Source of the DNA: Blastomyces gilchristii SLH14081 | Lineage: Eukaryota > Ascomycota > Eurotiomycetes > Onygenales > Ajellomycetaceae | NCBI RefSeq assembly: GCF_000003855.2 | Contig: NW_003101674.1 | Coordinates: 1,807,656-1,871,655, forward strand | Length of the DNA: 64,000 nucleotides | Reading direction: 5' to 3' | Shown: piece after piece, positions 36,012 to 48,400 of the stretch | How positions within the stretch are numbered: the first letter of the stretch is position 1 | Layout of the letters: each line of letters starts with the position of its first letter | Notes under the pieces: generated by a model | Seen by the model: the letters and a program-made list of their open reading frames with translations, nothing else | What the model was told of the DNA's origin: nothing | Databases searched by the model: none | Position numbers and translations under genes: made by a program

Positions 36012-37379
36012 CCATAAAAAAAGACAAGACACTAGCAAACGGAGACCATCCGCTTATGATATAGAAACATTCGGGTCTCGTGCGAGTAGCTGTTGTGTAC
36101 TTACAAGAAATATAATACAAAGTAAATAGGAACATTCTCCCCTCCCCTCCCCCTCGCCTCCGATACGACACTGACCCCCCCCCCTACGGGTCGAATAATG
36201 TAACCTGTACTTTGAATAACAGTGAAAGACCTGATAAGCCTTTTAAACAATACATCTATATCAGAGAATCGCTCAACACAATCAATTATACTACAATATA
36301 AAGTCTTTATCTTTCTAATCTTCTCTCGCGCGATCACACCCCTCGGAGGGTGGAAGTGGTAGAGGGGGCTGCGCAAGGAGCAAAGCGAGCGTAAGCGAGC
36401 ATTTGATGCTTGTTGTCAATGAAAATAAATACATGTTCATTCATCCGTTGAGCGACAACAATTTAGCCCCAAAAGGCAACCACGTTTTGCACGTCTGCGA
36501 GGAAGGTTATGACCTTTTTACGAAGCAAGAGCGTGGAAGGAAGGCAGGTATTTCGACAGTTTTGGGGGGCCAAGTTTGGTCTCATTTAGTTTGAAGCCTG
36601 GAAGACGGTTCTCACTTCGCATGAGCATAGCAGGTGATTTGGCACTTGATACCAAGCCGTGCTGAGTCTTGATGAACCAATTATTTTGTTGACCTTCCAA
36701 AAACTACAAGTTTGGCGAACGGAATTTGTCGGTTATGGTGGGTGTCAGCAAGTGATGAAGGTTATTGGAGATGGCAAGATGTTCTTGCTGGAGCCATTGC
36801 ATGGGATGTGCTGCTTCAGTCTGTTGCTTTTTGGATCAGTTTGGACTCGCAAGAGGTATCCATCCATCAAGTGGTATCGCAAAACTGCTCGATGACATAT
36901 GTTGATGCATCAAACACAAGAGAGATTTGGCCTGTTCCAGACCAAGTTCTTGCCCAACTCCACGCGCTGGCATTTGTTGCACCTTAAGAATTCATAAAAA
37001 ACGGCTGGAAGGGAGCTCTTATGACAGGTTGACACGTTAAATTGGCTTCGTTATTGAGGCAGGAATGCTGCTTCTAACCGCCAGCGGAGTTTGAGCCCCA
37101 CGAGTCCCCACGGTCATCAGCCAAGATCTCCATCCTGCTGGGAAATTCCCACAATCATTGCATAACATGCACAGGACTAGTGAAGAAGCAGGTTTATTCA
37201 GACCCAAATTAGGACTAGCGGGATGTGATTGATGTGGTGTGATGCGATTCCCAAGGTTGGATGGACAGTTTTTCATGCAGCAGAACTAGGGCTAATGTGG
37301 CCCATGCCCCTCGCCATCAACGACTAAAGCAAGAGGAGAAGAAGTGAGTGGCAGCGGATGCAGGCTGACTGGCCGGGCT
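36012..37379. other. Normal-GC intergenic DNA upstream of esdC
   Basis: No convincing gene. Open frames here are short, mostly lack an ATG start and overlap on both strands. Contents: C-runs at about 36138-36182, an AT-rich part to about 36300, a G+C-rich segment with GGGGGCTGCGC (about 36366) followed by AGCGAGCG/AAGCGAGC repeats at about 36384-36400 that look like a transposon-end remnant, then ordinary fungal intergenic sequence with CpG present. Confidence 0.6.
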
Positions 37380-38194
37380 TTTGTTTGACTGTTGGGGTTC
37401 GGCAGCTGCTGGTTTGCCGAAGATCCATGGCGCCCTGCCATTGGAGGATTCTGTCGTCGTTGATCGGCGCCATCAACCCCACTTGCCGATGTGGGCCAAT
37501 GATAAGGCCTGGCTACCCGCCCGGTTGATTATGTCAGCGAGGTCGACAAAACAAAGTTGGACAGGTTAGCCGATATGCAGGTTCTATTTTTGGACTTCCC
37601 CTCTGCTGGGCCGCCCCAAACGGTGTTTGTTGCTCTGCTGCCCATATAACCTCCTGCTCTTCCTCCTCATTCTCTCTCCCTTCTCTTCTTTTTCTTCTTT
37701 TCTTTTCCTCAGCAGGTCTTGTTTGTCTTCTGAAGAGCTATTCCTTTAATTTTGAGGTGCCTAATTTCCTGTGTGTCTTTTCGTTGTCTACTTCTTCTCG
37801 CGCAATCACATTCACAAGGAGCTGTGCTTCTTGCTTCCGGTACCTCTTGATTAATTCAATCCTCCAACTTGATATCGCATTGTTCGTCGCCGGTCGACGT
37901 CATTGTTTAATAGCTTCTTCTTTTCAACGTCCTTACTTTCGAGACCCGTCCGCTCTATTTTATCGATCACAATTTCCGAAAGCGACTCTGGTAGTCCTTC
38001 TGGCTTCGATAGAATATAACTGCTCCCTGATATATTCAATTCTTTTAAAATACATATAATTTCTTATCATTATTATTTTTTATCTTTTTACCACACCCCA
38101 TTCACTAATATATTTACAAACTCCATTACCTTCATTACAACCATCACTTTTTACATTGTAATATACTTAATATTCGGAAGTTATTCAAGCAAAA
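37380..38194 (+). promoter_or_regulatory. esdC promoter region and long ATG-free 5' leader
   Basis: A CCAAT box is at 37496-37500, a CATATAA element near 37645, and a CT-rich block at 37651-37712 of the kind often found just upstream of transcription starts in filamentous fungi. From 37578 to the start codon at 38195 I find no ATG on the plus strand, about 617 bases, consistent with a long leader kept free of upstream starts. The exact start of transcription cannot be seen, and a 5'-UTR intron is possible. Confidence 0.55.
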
Positions 38195-39063
38195 ATGGCC
38201 GCCGTGCAACTCAGTTTCTCCATCCGCACCTCTCCCAATGTCAAGACTATCCATCTCCTCGGTTCGTGGGATAACTACGCTGGTCAGCTCCCACTCTCCC
38301 AGGATGCCTCCGCCAAACCCGGCTCATGGAAGGGGACTTTCCGTTTCCAGGGCAATTCTCTCCAACTGGGACAGCGATACTGGTACTACGTGAGTAAAAG
38401 AGAATCATGAATTGCCCCTTAGTGGTTTATAACTTTGACTTGGATTCTTTCTTACTTTCTGAACAGTACATCATGGACGGCTACCATGTCTCTCATGACC
38501 CAACTGCGGAATACACTGTTGAACCCACCACTGGCCGCAAGCTCAACATCCTAGATGTTCCCAGTGGAGCCCGCAGCAGCACCAACTCTTCCCACAGACA
38601 TTCCCACGCTGGACCAATCAAAGGCCGCGCTCTTTCGCCTTCCAAGATCCTCTCCCCGAAGCCTTCCAAGCCTTACGCTTCTCGCCAAATTCGGGATCCC
38701 CGCTACTCCCCACCGCCTACCGTCAGCGAACTCACCAGACGCTTTGGCCGTGTCGATATGTCCGATTCCGATTCGGATCTCTCCTCTAGCCCGCCCTCGT
38801 CGACTGGATCTTCGATCTCTACTCGCTCAGATAGCTCGTCGCCATCGTCTATCTCTTCCTTGAGCGACAATAGCTCCATTTGCAGCTGCGAGCGATACGG
38901 AATCACCCGTAAGGGAGATCGCGTCAAGATCGATTGTGGAGGTAGCCGCTGTGGAACCAAATCTCCCGCTTCCAATTCTGATATCTGCTCCAGCGACTCG
39001 GAGGAGGAATATCGCGACGCCCGCCCAATGGCCCGCCGCCCACACTACGTCTCCCACAGATGA
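38195..39063 (+). CDS. esdC: EsdC-like protein with glycogen-binding (AMPK-beta/CBM48-like) domain
   Basis: Two exons, 38195-38389 and 38467-39063; the 77-bp intron begins GTGAGT and ends CAG, and removing it joins RYWYY to YIMDGYHVSHDP in frame, giving 263 residues. The start context is CAAAAATGG. Residues about 3-90 form the beta-sandwich carbohydrate-binding domain (IHLLGSWDNYAGQLPL, then QLGQRYWYYYIMDGYHVSHD, with the Trp and Tyr residues expected to contact glucan). Residues about 97-263 are low-complexity: Ser/Pro-rich with SDSDSDLSSSPPSS, and a C-terminal Cys-containing basic/acidic part (CSCERYGITRKGDRVKIDCG). A. nidulans EsdC, needed for early sexual development, has about 266 residues and the same layout, so identity is likely. 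'GTP-binding' labels used for this family are not supported: I see no GTPase motifs. Confidence 0.82.
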
Positions 39064-41376
39064 TTAACTCGCTCTTTGGTGGTTGATAAATTGTCAACTT
39101 CGTCCTCCACATCCTAGCGCGCACCGTTGTTGACAGATGGATTGCGGAAACATTAGATCCGTCTCAACACCTCAACCCCTCGCTCCCTTGTATCATTTTA
39201 CCCATGACCTTGATGAAAGTAACGTCTTCCAGGGGTTAGTTATCTTTTGTTCATCCAAAAATTGGTTAAAAAGATGGAAGAAATCAATTATACCGAAGCG
39301 AAAAGGAAAAAATTGTCATGCCCGCATGCCCGCTGTCTCTTGTGACTTGAAACAATAATTTTGACGACAAACTTTTAAACATTCAGTTCGCTCACCCATA
39401 TTGTTTGGTAATTTGTTTTATCTTCTTCCTGTTCTGTTTTGACTAGTTTTTCCCAACTCTGGCATCGGATAATAAACGACGCTACTTTCCATCGATTCAT
39501 CCTAGCATTTGAAGCCAACAAGCACGTTGCCAGCATGAATCCACCCAGCGTCAGCGTACTGCTTTTTTCCTCTGCATTTCCACGAACCCGGCTTTTACGC
39601 GGAAAATGTCACTCTACAGCGAATCGCCAAATTCTTCTTGTTGCAAAACCGGATACTTTAGGTATCTTCCCATTCTTGGTCCCCCCCCAACCCCCCAAAA
39701 ATCGATCGAGTTTCAAATCGTAATTGCCAATCGTGATGACTCCGTTACTTCGAAACCCGTACCAAATAAACACATCTTAAAAAAATAAAAATAATCTCGA
39801 AAAAAATATGTTTTTAGTTACGCAGCCATTTACGTCCCCTCGCGAAAACAAGCATCATCCATCGCAATCCGGTTGAAACCCCAGATCTTGTTTTCCAATC
39901 TTTTTTTGTGATTTACCGCAATTTGTCTTTGTCACGCAACGAAATTGCATACCACAATTTGCCTGTTCCAGCTTTTTGTATCTTATTTTTTACTTGATGT
40001 GAAACGCCGTCTTGTCACTCCCAGACTTGGTGCAACTTTTGTCGTCCCTTCAGAGCGGCCTATAGCGGCAGCTTCTGCACCTTGACCTCTATCTATGGGC
40101 TGCAAGTCGGGATGACTAGAAGCGGACACACTCAAGAGAACGCAGGAGGTGGGGTGGTGAGGTGGTGAGGATGAGAGGTCAGAGGGTATGTTTGTACTTG
40201 GAGATGGAGGGAAGAATTGCGCAGCCGCCTCATATTGCGGATGTTGGAAGGAGTGATTTTCTTTTCCTTTCTTGTGATGAGAATCGAGAAGGGGAAAGAA
40301 AAGAGGAATAGGGGAAGAAAAAAATAAAACCAAAAAACAGGGAAGATCCAGCCTGGTCAATTTAATTACTGCTGAATACACCCAAGCAAGGGCTAGTTAG
40401 TAACTTAGTTGACTTGGAAAGTTTTTTTTTTTTTTTGAAGTTCATGTCCTGCTTTGGTGGGCTCATGTATCTATTCATGTAGTTCAGAAGTAAGGTTAGT
40501 AATTCTCACTAGGTCACTCAAAAACAATTTCACATTCATGGACATGCATGAAACTTCCAGATTTTTTCACATGGTTTGAAATATCTTCATATACTTGTAG
40601 TCTGTGCTTCTCAGAGATTATTCTACTGTATGCTTTGATTTGGCTGGTTCTTCTTCTTCTTCTTACTCTTCATCCCACTCTTCTCAGATGTGTGGTTTGC
40701 TGTTTGTAAGCTCTCACACTTCTATTCCCATTCTCCTTTTTTTGCAGTGATGGTGTTAACTAGAAGGGTATGCAAAATAACCATTCAGGGAAGAGTGCAA
40801 ACTTGGAGACCCTCAGGATTCTCTCATCAATCAACAACAAGGAGGAGGAGAAGGCCCTTCGCGGAAAACAGTGTGATCAACAAGATTCCCCCTCATCAGA
40901 AGATTTGAATGCTTCCAGATCTCTGAGCTCACGCACCTTCTTCTTTTTTGTTTTCTTTTCCTTTTTTTGGGGGGGGTGGGTGGTGGCAGGGATGCCAGTC
41001 GCTATGAACTAACTAGGACTTGACTCAAAAGTCCGAAATAACGACTTCCAAAGGCCGATGCCAGCAGTCGCAGAAAGATAACGTAATCAACAAGCTCATC
41101 TAACGCTCGTGTTGCTTTGTGTATACAGAAAACTTGAACCTTGCTAAGTGCGCCACTTGACCTCATTACATAATCATGACTCTGACCTCGCACAATACAG
41201 TAATAATCAGTTGGTAATTGACTTTCAACCTTTCAATTCACTCATTCATTCAGCTCATCAATCAATCAAAGCATGTATAGACTATACCTGATTCATAATC
41301 AATTAAATGAACAGATAAATTTATATAGAATATAAACAGATATTTTACAGAATTTTAAAATATATCAAGATAAAAA
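39064..41376. other. Intergenic DNA downstream of esdC, including a CpG-free stretch
   Basis: The esdC 3' UTR starts here; AATAAA-like signals are near 39470 and 39765. I find no further gene. The longest frame (40381-39983, minus, 132 codons) is Ser/Pro-rich low complexity with no domain. 40286-40859 contains no CpG but plenty of CC and GG. Homopolymers include T-runs near 40423 and a G-run near 40970. From about 41230 the sequence grades into the mutated block, and element D begins at 41377. Confidence 0.6.
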
Positions 41377-42058
41377 TGTGATTCAAAGATTGCTTAAGTC
41401 AGTGTAAACTGACTACTGAGACTATGAATTTCATATTTAATCTTATTTAATCTGATCTCATACATTTCTTAATATGAATTCTACTGAGACTAGTTATTAA
41501 AAAAACATGCAAAGTAACTATATATAAGATCTTAAAATGAAATCATGACTTGAAAAAAATGAGAAAGTAGTCTTATTTAATCTTATTTAGTTTCATTCTT
41601 GATATAAAGTTACTATTTTTAGACATTTTAAGATTTTTTTTTAACTATTTTTAATTTTTTAAAAAGTAACACTTTTTGATAACATTTAAATAAGATTTAA
41701 AGTCATTTAAAGCAATAAAAATAATTTAAATTGAGAAGTAGAAATCATGATCTTATTTGAAAAATGTGATAAGAGTAGACAGTAAGTCTCACTGAGACAG
41801 TATAAAACTACTATTTAATGTTAAAACTGTGTAATAAGATCAGTTGAATTGATAATAAGACTATTAAAAAATCTGATTCTGGTCTCAGACACAGTTACAT
41901 AGTCAGTCTAAGTCAGCGTATAATTACAGGCGTACACCGGCTTCTTATATACTATACGCTAAATTAATTGATGGCCGCTATAACTTCTTTTACATTTATA
42001 AGCAAGTTTCAAAGTAGCTGTGTTATTATTCAGCAGTTATATATTCTTCTGAATCACA
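41377..42058 (-). repeat. 3' LTR of element D, split by MITE 2
   Basis: On the plus strand it starts TGTGATTCAAAGATTGC (41377) and ends CTTCTGAATCACA (42058). Without the MITE and one TSD copy the LTR is 168 bp. The inner part still shows GGCGTACACCGGC. Confidence 0.88.
41405..41910 (-). mobile_element. MITE copy 2, mutated
   Basis: 506 bp, the same length as copy 1 and in the opposite orientation. Left end TAAACTG (TAGACTG mutated), right end CAGTCTA. TSD AGTCAGTG (41397-41404) versus AGTCAGCG (41911-41918); the single difference is a CG-to-TG change. Alignment with copy 1 shows GG to AG or AA and CC to CT or TC throughout. Confidence 0.9.
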
Positions 42059-42429
42059 TTCTCTCTCATCAGATTCAGTCACACTTATATAATTATAACA
42101 TACATTCTAGCTTCATGCAGATTAGTATGTTACTAGTGTTTATAATTATATAATCTATTTCTGATTCAGTTAGTATTCTGTATACACTCTTACAAAGAAA
42201 CTTTTACTATATTACATTACTTATTCACTAACTTTTCTCATTCTTCAATTATCTTCTTTATTATTATTATTATTAAATATTATTATTTTATTCAAGATTT
42301 CTATCTCTTCTTCTTCTATTCAATATCTTCTATCAGTTTATCTATTATATTATATATGTTTCTAGTAATGACTTTCTATTTCTATAACAAGTGTTATTAT
42401 AGTGCTTATACTAAGTAGTTTATTAACAG
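42059..42429 (-). other. Element D 3' internal segment, no gene seen
   Basis: Matches the complement of B at about 33490-33860 (the stretch just inside the 3' LTR). Only the beginning of the antisense block might lie here; the frames are short and Ser/Ile-rich. Confidence 0.7.
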
Positions 42430-42918
42430 TAAACTAGCTGCTGAGATTATGAATTTCATATTTAATCTCATTTAATCTGATCTTATACATTTCTTAGTAT
42501 GAATTCTGCTGAGACTAGCTATTAAAAAAACATGCAAAATAACTATATATCAGATCTTAAAATAAAATCATAACTTGAAAAAAATAAGAAAGTAATTTCA
42601 TTTAATCTCATTTAGTTTCATTCTTAGTATAAAGTTACTATTTTTAGACATTTTAAGGTTTTTTTTAGACTAGTTTTAATTTTTTAAAAAGTAATACTTT
42701 TTAATAACACTTAAATAAGATTTAAAGTCATTTAAAGTAATAAAAATAATTTAAATTAAGAAGTGAAAATCATTCTCTTATTTGAAAAATATAATAAAAG
42801 TAGATAGTAAGTCTTACTGAGACAGTATAAGACTACTATTTAATATTAAAACTATGTAATGAGATCAGTTGAATTGATAATGAGACTATTAAAAAATCTA
42901 GTTCTGGTTTCAGACACG

Positions 42919-43089
42919 TGTGATTCGGAAGAACGTACGACTGAATAACACGGCCGCTTCCGAACACGCTTCCGAACGCGCGTACGAATGTAAAGGGGCT
43001 CTAGCGGCCACTAATTATTTAGATAATGTATATAAGAAGCCGGCGTACGCCTGTAATTATACACTGACTTAAGCAACCTTTGAATCACA
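42919..43089 (+). repeat. 5' LTR of element E, little mutated
   Basis: 171 bp, TGTGATTCGG to GAATCACA. It has the densest CpG of any repeat here (CTTCCGAACACG next to CTTCCGAACGCG, a near-perfect 12-bp tandem duplication). GGCGTACGCC palindrome intact. The body that follows is strongly depleted of CC and CG. Confidence 0.93.
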
Positions 43090-43621
43090 TCTGATAGCAT
43101 GTTTAAAAACTGGTGAGAAGCACAGACTTCTTCAGAGTATGATAATTTCATATACAAAGTGATTTATAGTTATCATGTCAGTGTGATTCTAAAAATATTT
43201 CAAAAGATAGTATATGAAGAACAGTGAGCAGAAGAGTATCTGATTAATACTGCTTTACTTATTAAAGAAAAACTTCACACTCAGATGAATGTTATATATC
43301 ATATATAAATGAATGAGATATGAGAAAGAGAATGAAAGTAATAAACCAGATTCAAAGAAGTTTACTCTCTACTTAAAAGAAGAATAAAAAGAGAGATAAT
43401 TATTATCAGAGTTGTACAATAATAACAGAAATTATATAATAATATAATAATATAATAATAGACATTATATAATTAATAAGAAATCACTGAAATAAATATC
43501 TCTTTTAATTAATATAAACACTCTTCTCTGCTATCTGAACTGAAAGATATACAGAATCTCTCAGAGGGTTTACTCAAAGCAGTAAGAAAAGTAACTGAGA
43601 TTATCAAATCAGAATTGAAGC
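43090..43621 (+). pseudogene. Element E leader and gag start, degraded
   Basis: Leader to about 43495, then the gag N-terminal coiled-coil segment SELKDIQNLSEGLLKAV. Gag is interrupted at 43621 by element G and resumes at 49392. Confidence 0.72.
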
Positions 43622-43930
43622 TGTGGCGGGCTGCGCCCGATCAATCATATAGACTATTCCGTTACACTCCACAGATTCCAACCACTTCATTCTCGAATGC
43701 GTACGCTCTGATTCTCGGCCATTCTCAATTACTGATCCTCAGCCATTATGAATGCATATAGATTCTTCCGCCCTGAAACTCCACTGCATACATCATCACA
43801 TACATGTATAAATATTCACTTTAATTGCTGATTCTCATACTTTCTCTTTCTTTCCTTCTCTAATGTTTTTCTCTTTGTTATATAAGACCTATATATATTA
43901 TACAAATCTATTCAGTGTAGGCCTCTTACA
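43622..43930 (+). repeat. 5' LTR of element G
   Basis: 309 bp, TGTGGCGGGCTGCGCCCG start with perfect terminal hairpin, GGCCTCTTACA end. Less mutated over its first 190 bases than the rest of the element. Confidence 0.93.
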
Positions 43931-44245
43931 CTAGAAAAATGTTTATTGTCTTCTTATTAGAAATGATTATTCATGTATTGTCTTTTCATTAGAAATGATT
44001 TTTCACTGAGATATCTGAATGTGTAAACAATGCATAAGAAATAGAGAAACAGTTAAACAGTTAAGTGAACACTGAGTTCTCAGATAGAAGCTTACTTATC
44101 AGTTACTCTGACTCTGTAATAAGATCTTATAAAGAGAATATCAGTGAAAGACCTGAGAGTTCTGACACTCAGATGTATAAGATATTCATATAATTACACT
44201 TCTTCAGATTTCACAGATATCACATATCTGATAAATGATATAATT

Positions 44246-45427
44246 ATATCTAATGATAATATGAGAGAATCTCTAAACATGAGTATAAATGCAGTGTCAC
44301 AGTGACTCTGAGCAATATTGAAACTATAACAACAATAAATAGCTGATATGCATGCAACTTAACAATGTCAATATGAAGAGATTCAATAATTATCATAATA
44401 AGAAACTCATGCAATTTCAACATCTATAGAATTAAATACAAAAGCACTGAAGAAATGCTTAGATGCTTCTACATATTTCAATACTTTCAATCTCACTCTC
44501 TACTTATCATGAAGAATGGAAATGCTTGTGAAACTGAGTGTAGATAAAGATGTCATCAGTTCATTAATCAATCAAGATTAATATATCAATGAATGATTGA
44601 AGAATTGCATGAAACAGAAGTTTCATTTATAAATGAAAGCATGTAAACCAGTGTTATAAACATCTGATAATATTATGAAATATCTTGATACTCTGTTCTG
44701 AGACACTGTTATACAACAGAAAGTATTAGATTAATTACAGAGTGTCTGACAGAGAAACACTTCTCTTACAATATTCATCTCTGACTTCAATATCAAAATT
44801 CTAGAAGCAGATAATCAATCTTGAGAGAATCAAATGAAGATTAGTATGCTTAAGAAGATATTAACTTTCAAACTCTTACAGACTCTTATAAGTGTAGATA
44901 AAGATCAGACTTATAAAGACTTCTGCACACAGCTTCAGATATTGAATAATCATCTTATCAAGCTCAAGAGTATATAGAACAGTGATAGAAGATGTTATAT
45001 CTCAGTGATTTATATATTCACACTGAAGAATAACAATGATGTAGATGCTATGAATTAAGTAGACTTAAATATCTATACATAAGCAAGAGTCTTCACTGTC
45101 TCAACAGACTTCTGAGTTTCTGAAATCACTTCTGAAGAAGTCACTGATTGACATCAATGAGAAGTGTGTATTAACTGTAACTGATTAGAGTATATTGCTT
45201 TCAACTGCTGATTAATCTACATATCTTCTCAATTGAGAGAAAGATCAGTGCCTTCTCATTTAAAAGATAGATCAGTATCTGTTCATATCAATCACATTGC
45301 AGTGAAGAAAGATTCAGAAGATAACTATGAGAATGTCTCAGTGAAACAGAGAAAAGATTAGCTTCTGTTTAAATTGATAAACAGAAGCTTGAAGAGGTCA
45401 GATAATAACAATTTGAAGAGAAAATAA
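44246..45427 (+). pseudogene. Element G gag, degraded
   Basis: The start codon position (44246) has mutated from ATG to ATA when compared with the F gag start. The body contains the same segments as F gag. Zinc knuckle at about 45165-45210: C-I-N-C, four positions (one a stop), Tyr where F keeps His, I-A-F-N, C. Ends TAA at 45425-45427, two bases before the pol ATG. The 5' leader 43931-44245 holds no gene. Confidence 0.78.
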
Positions 45428-45429
45428 CA

Positions 45430-48400
45430 ATGAATACAATTCTTATATCTACTATAATTAATAACATGTATAATATGAAAGTCATGATAGACAGTGATCT
45501 ATACTACTATGTAATAATTAAATCTTCAGTTGTAAGATATTATAATCTTCAGTGTATTCTCTTATTAAAATCTCAACTTCTTGCAGAATTCAATGATTTA
45601 AAAGATATTTGTATCTGTTATATAATGAAACTAAACATAGATGTCAGAGAATATCAGTGTGAAGACATCTACACATATGAAGTTAATAATCTTGATTATA
45701 ATTTTATATTAGAACTTGTCTGACTATCTGAACAAGGCATCTTATTGAACACTTAAAACAGGAGTTTAATATTTCCTAACAATGACAGAGTTCATGAGAA
45801 TGATATTTATAAGACTATGAATCTGACACAGATCTCTGTCAACACCTATAAAATGCTCAGAAAAAGAAGTCACTGAAAGAATCACTGATAGCAGAATCAT
45901 GTGTCAATCTATTTCATCAGTCTGATCAATATTAAAAGGACTCTAGAAAAGTTATCCTGTGTTATAATAACAGATTCTCATACAAAACTCTCTCAATAAT
46001 ATCATGAATATCTAGATATCTTTTAACAAGATAATACTACAAATATACCCCTCTTACAAGGCTCAGAAGTAGATCACAGTATCAAGTTAGAAAAGAAGAA
46101 TGATAAGAACTCTGAGCTATCATGAGACCTTCTTTATAATATGTCTTGAGATGAACTCCTTCTTCTTCAGAAGACACTTAATAATCTGTTAAATAAGAGA
46201 TTCATACATATTAGTAACGCTTCTGCTGCAGCTTCTATTCTCTTTGCAAAGAAATTAGATGAAGAACTTCAATTCTGTGTAAATTATCAAGAATTGAATA
46301 GATTAACTAAGAAGAACTGCTATTCTTTATCTCTTATCAATGAAACTCTAGCTTGCATTGAACAAGCTCAATGATTTATAAAACTAGATATCATCACTAT
46401 GTTTTATAAAATTTATATTACTGAAGAAGATGAATGACTTACAGCATTCTGAATATATTATGATCTCTTTGAATGAATAGTTACACTTTTTGAACTGGTC
46501 AATGCTCTCAGTACATTTCAGAAGTATATCAATTGAGCACTCTGAGATTTCCTTGATAAATTTGTATCTGTATATCTTGATAACATTCTCATCTTCACTG
46601 ATGAGTTCTGAAAAGAATATCAAGAACATATACAAAGAATATTACAATAATTACAAGAAGCAGAACTATCAATAGATATTGATAAGTATGACTTTAAAGT
46701 CAAGAGTATTAAATATCTAGGTTTTATCATAGAAGCTGGCAAGGGAATTCAAATGAATTCTGAGAAAGTCTCTGCTATTCTTGAATGAGAAGCTTCATGT
46801 ACTGTGAAAGATGTATGAAGCTTCATCAGATTTACTAACTTTTATCAGTAATTTATATAAAACTTCTCAGATATCATGAGATTATTTACAGAACTTATTA
46901 AGAAGAACTCAGTATTTCAGTGATCAGTGAATACTGAAGCTGCATTCACATAGATAAAGAAGATATTCATCAATATCTCTCTACTAATGACATTTAACTC
47001 TGATTGTGAAACAGTTGTTGAAGCTGACTTCTCTGACTATGTTACAGAGAGAGCTATATTACAATATAATAATGAAGATGTCTTACAATCATGCATCTTC
47101 ATGTCTAAGAAATTGAGTCTCACTGAATGCAACTATGAGATCTATGATAAGAAACCTCTTATAATTATACACTGTCTAGAAGAATGAGACTCTGAACTCT
47201 GAAGTATCTCTGAATTTGAGATAATCACAGATTATAAGAATCTCAAGTACTTCATAACTATCTGTAAACTTATTAAATAACAGATACAATGATCTGAGTT
47301 CTTAAGCTACTTTCATTTTAAAATACACTATCATTTCAGCAGCCAGAACTCAATGACAGATGCTCTCTCATAATAAGAGTAAGATATGCCTTTCAATGTA
47401 ACAGACACCTGTTAAATGAACTGAGAACATTAGCTTCTAGATCTGAAGATATTAGTTGATCAAGATGAAATAACTCATAACACTATACATACTTCTCTGA
47501 TTAGAACACCCTCTCTCTGAACTGTCACTGACACTGATACCGACACTGACACTGATACTGACACTGACACTGATATCTCAACTTCTTCTAAATCTACACT
47601 GAATGAATTATGATATGTAACAGCTCAAACTGATGAACTTCTTCAAGCACTCACTAAAGCAGTATATTAAGAAGCACTCTGATTCCTCTCAGAACTACAT
47701 ATAAGAACTGGCATCTCAGAATGCTTAATCAATAATAATAATACTCTATAGTTCTGTAAGTGATGTTGAGTTCTCTACTTTGAACTCTTATACACTCAGA
47801 TAATACAAGAGATGTATAATTTGTATATGATTAGTTATTCAGGTCATGAATAACTGTATTAAATAATCTCTCAGAAGTTCTACTAGTCTGAGATATCAAA
47901 CAGTATCAGACATTTTGTCTGAAACTGTAATTATTGTTTCTTCATCATCTTATGAAAGAACTGTAGAAAAGGCCTGCTGAAACTGCTTGATATCTCTGAT
48001 AGAATCTAGTAAGATATGATAATTGACTTCACTGTTAATCTCTCTGAGAGTAAGAACTGTAAGAATGTTCTGATTATTGTGAATCAATTGAGTAAGAGTG
48101 TTATATTGAAACTCTGTGATAAGATGAATACTGAACAAGTTACTGAAGCTTTTCTAAGAAGCTTGTTCTATCAGATGTATGAATTACTGAGATCTATAGT
48201 CTTGAATCAGAGCTGTTAATTTGTGAGCACTCTTTGAACAAGAATCTGTCAAGTTCTTAAGATTATACACTGTTTATTAACTATCTATCGCTCTGAGACT
48301 GATAATGCATCAGAATGAATAATTCAGACTGTAAAGAATTATCTTTATAAGTTCTGTAATCATTTATAATATAATTGATATGACCTTCTTCTACATGCAG

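Noticed and set aside
35146..36171. Long open frames across the N run
   Set aside because: They are open only because unknown bases cannot contain stops.
36659..36987. Overlapping open frames of 78 and 91 residues upstream of esdC
   Set aside because: They begin at GTG or TTG, not ATG, overlap one another and have no domain; unlikely eukaryotic genes.
38555..38863. Alternative-frame and opposite-strand open frames inside esdC
   Set aside because: Shadows of the GC-rich second exon; only the spliced 263-residue frame gives a domain.
39983..40381. 132-residue minus-strand open frame downstream of esdC
   Set aside because: Ser/Pro/Phe-rich low complexity from a purine-rich strand, no recognisable domain, no splice or context support.
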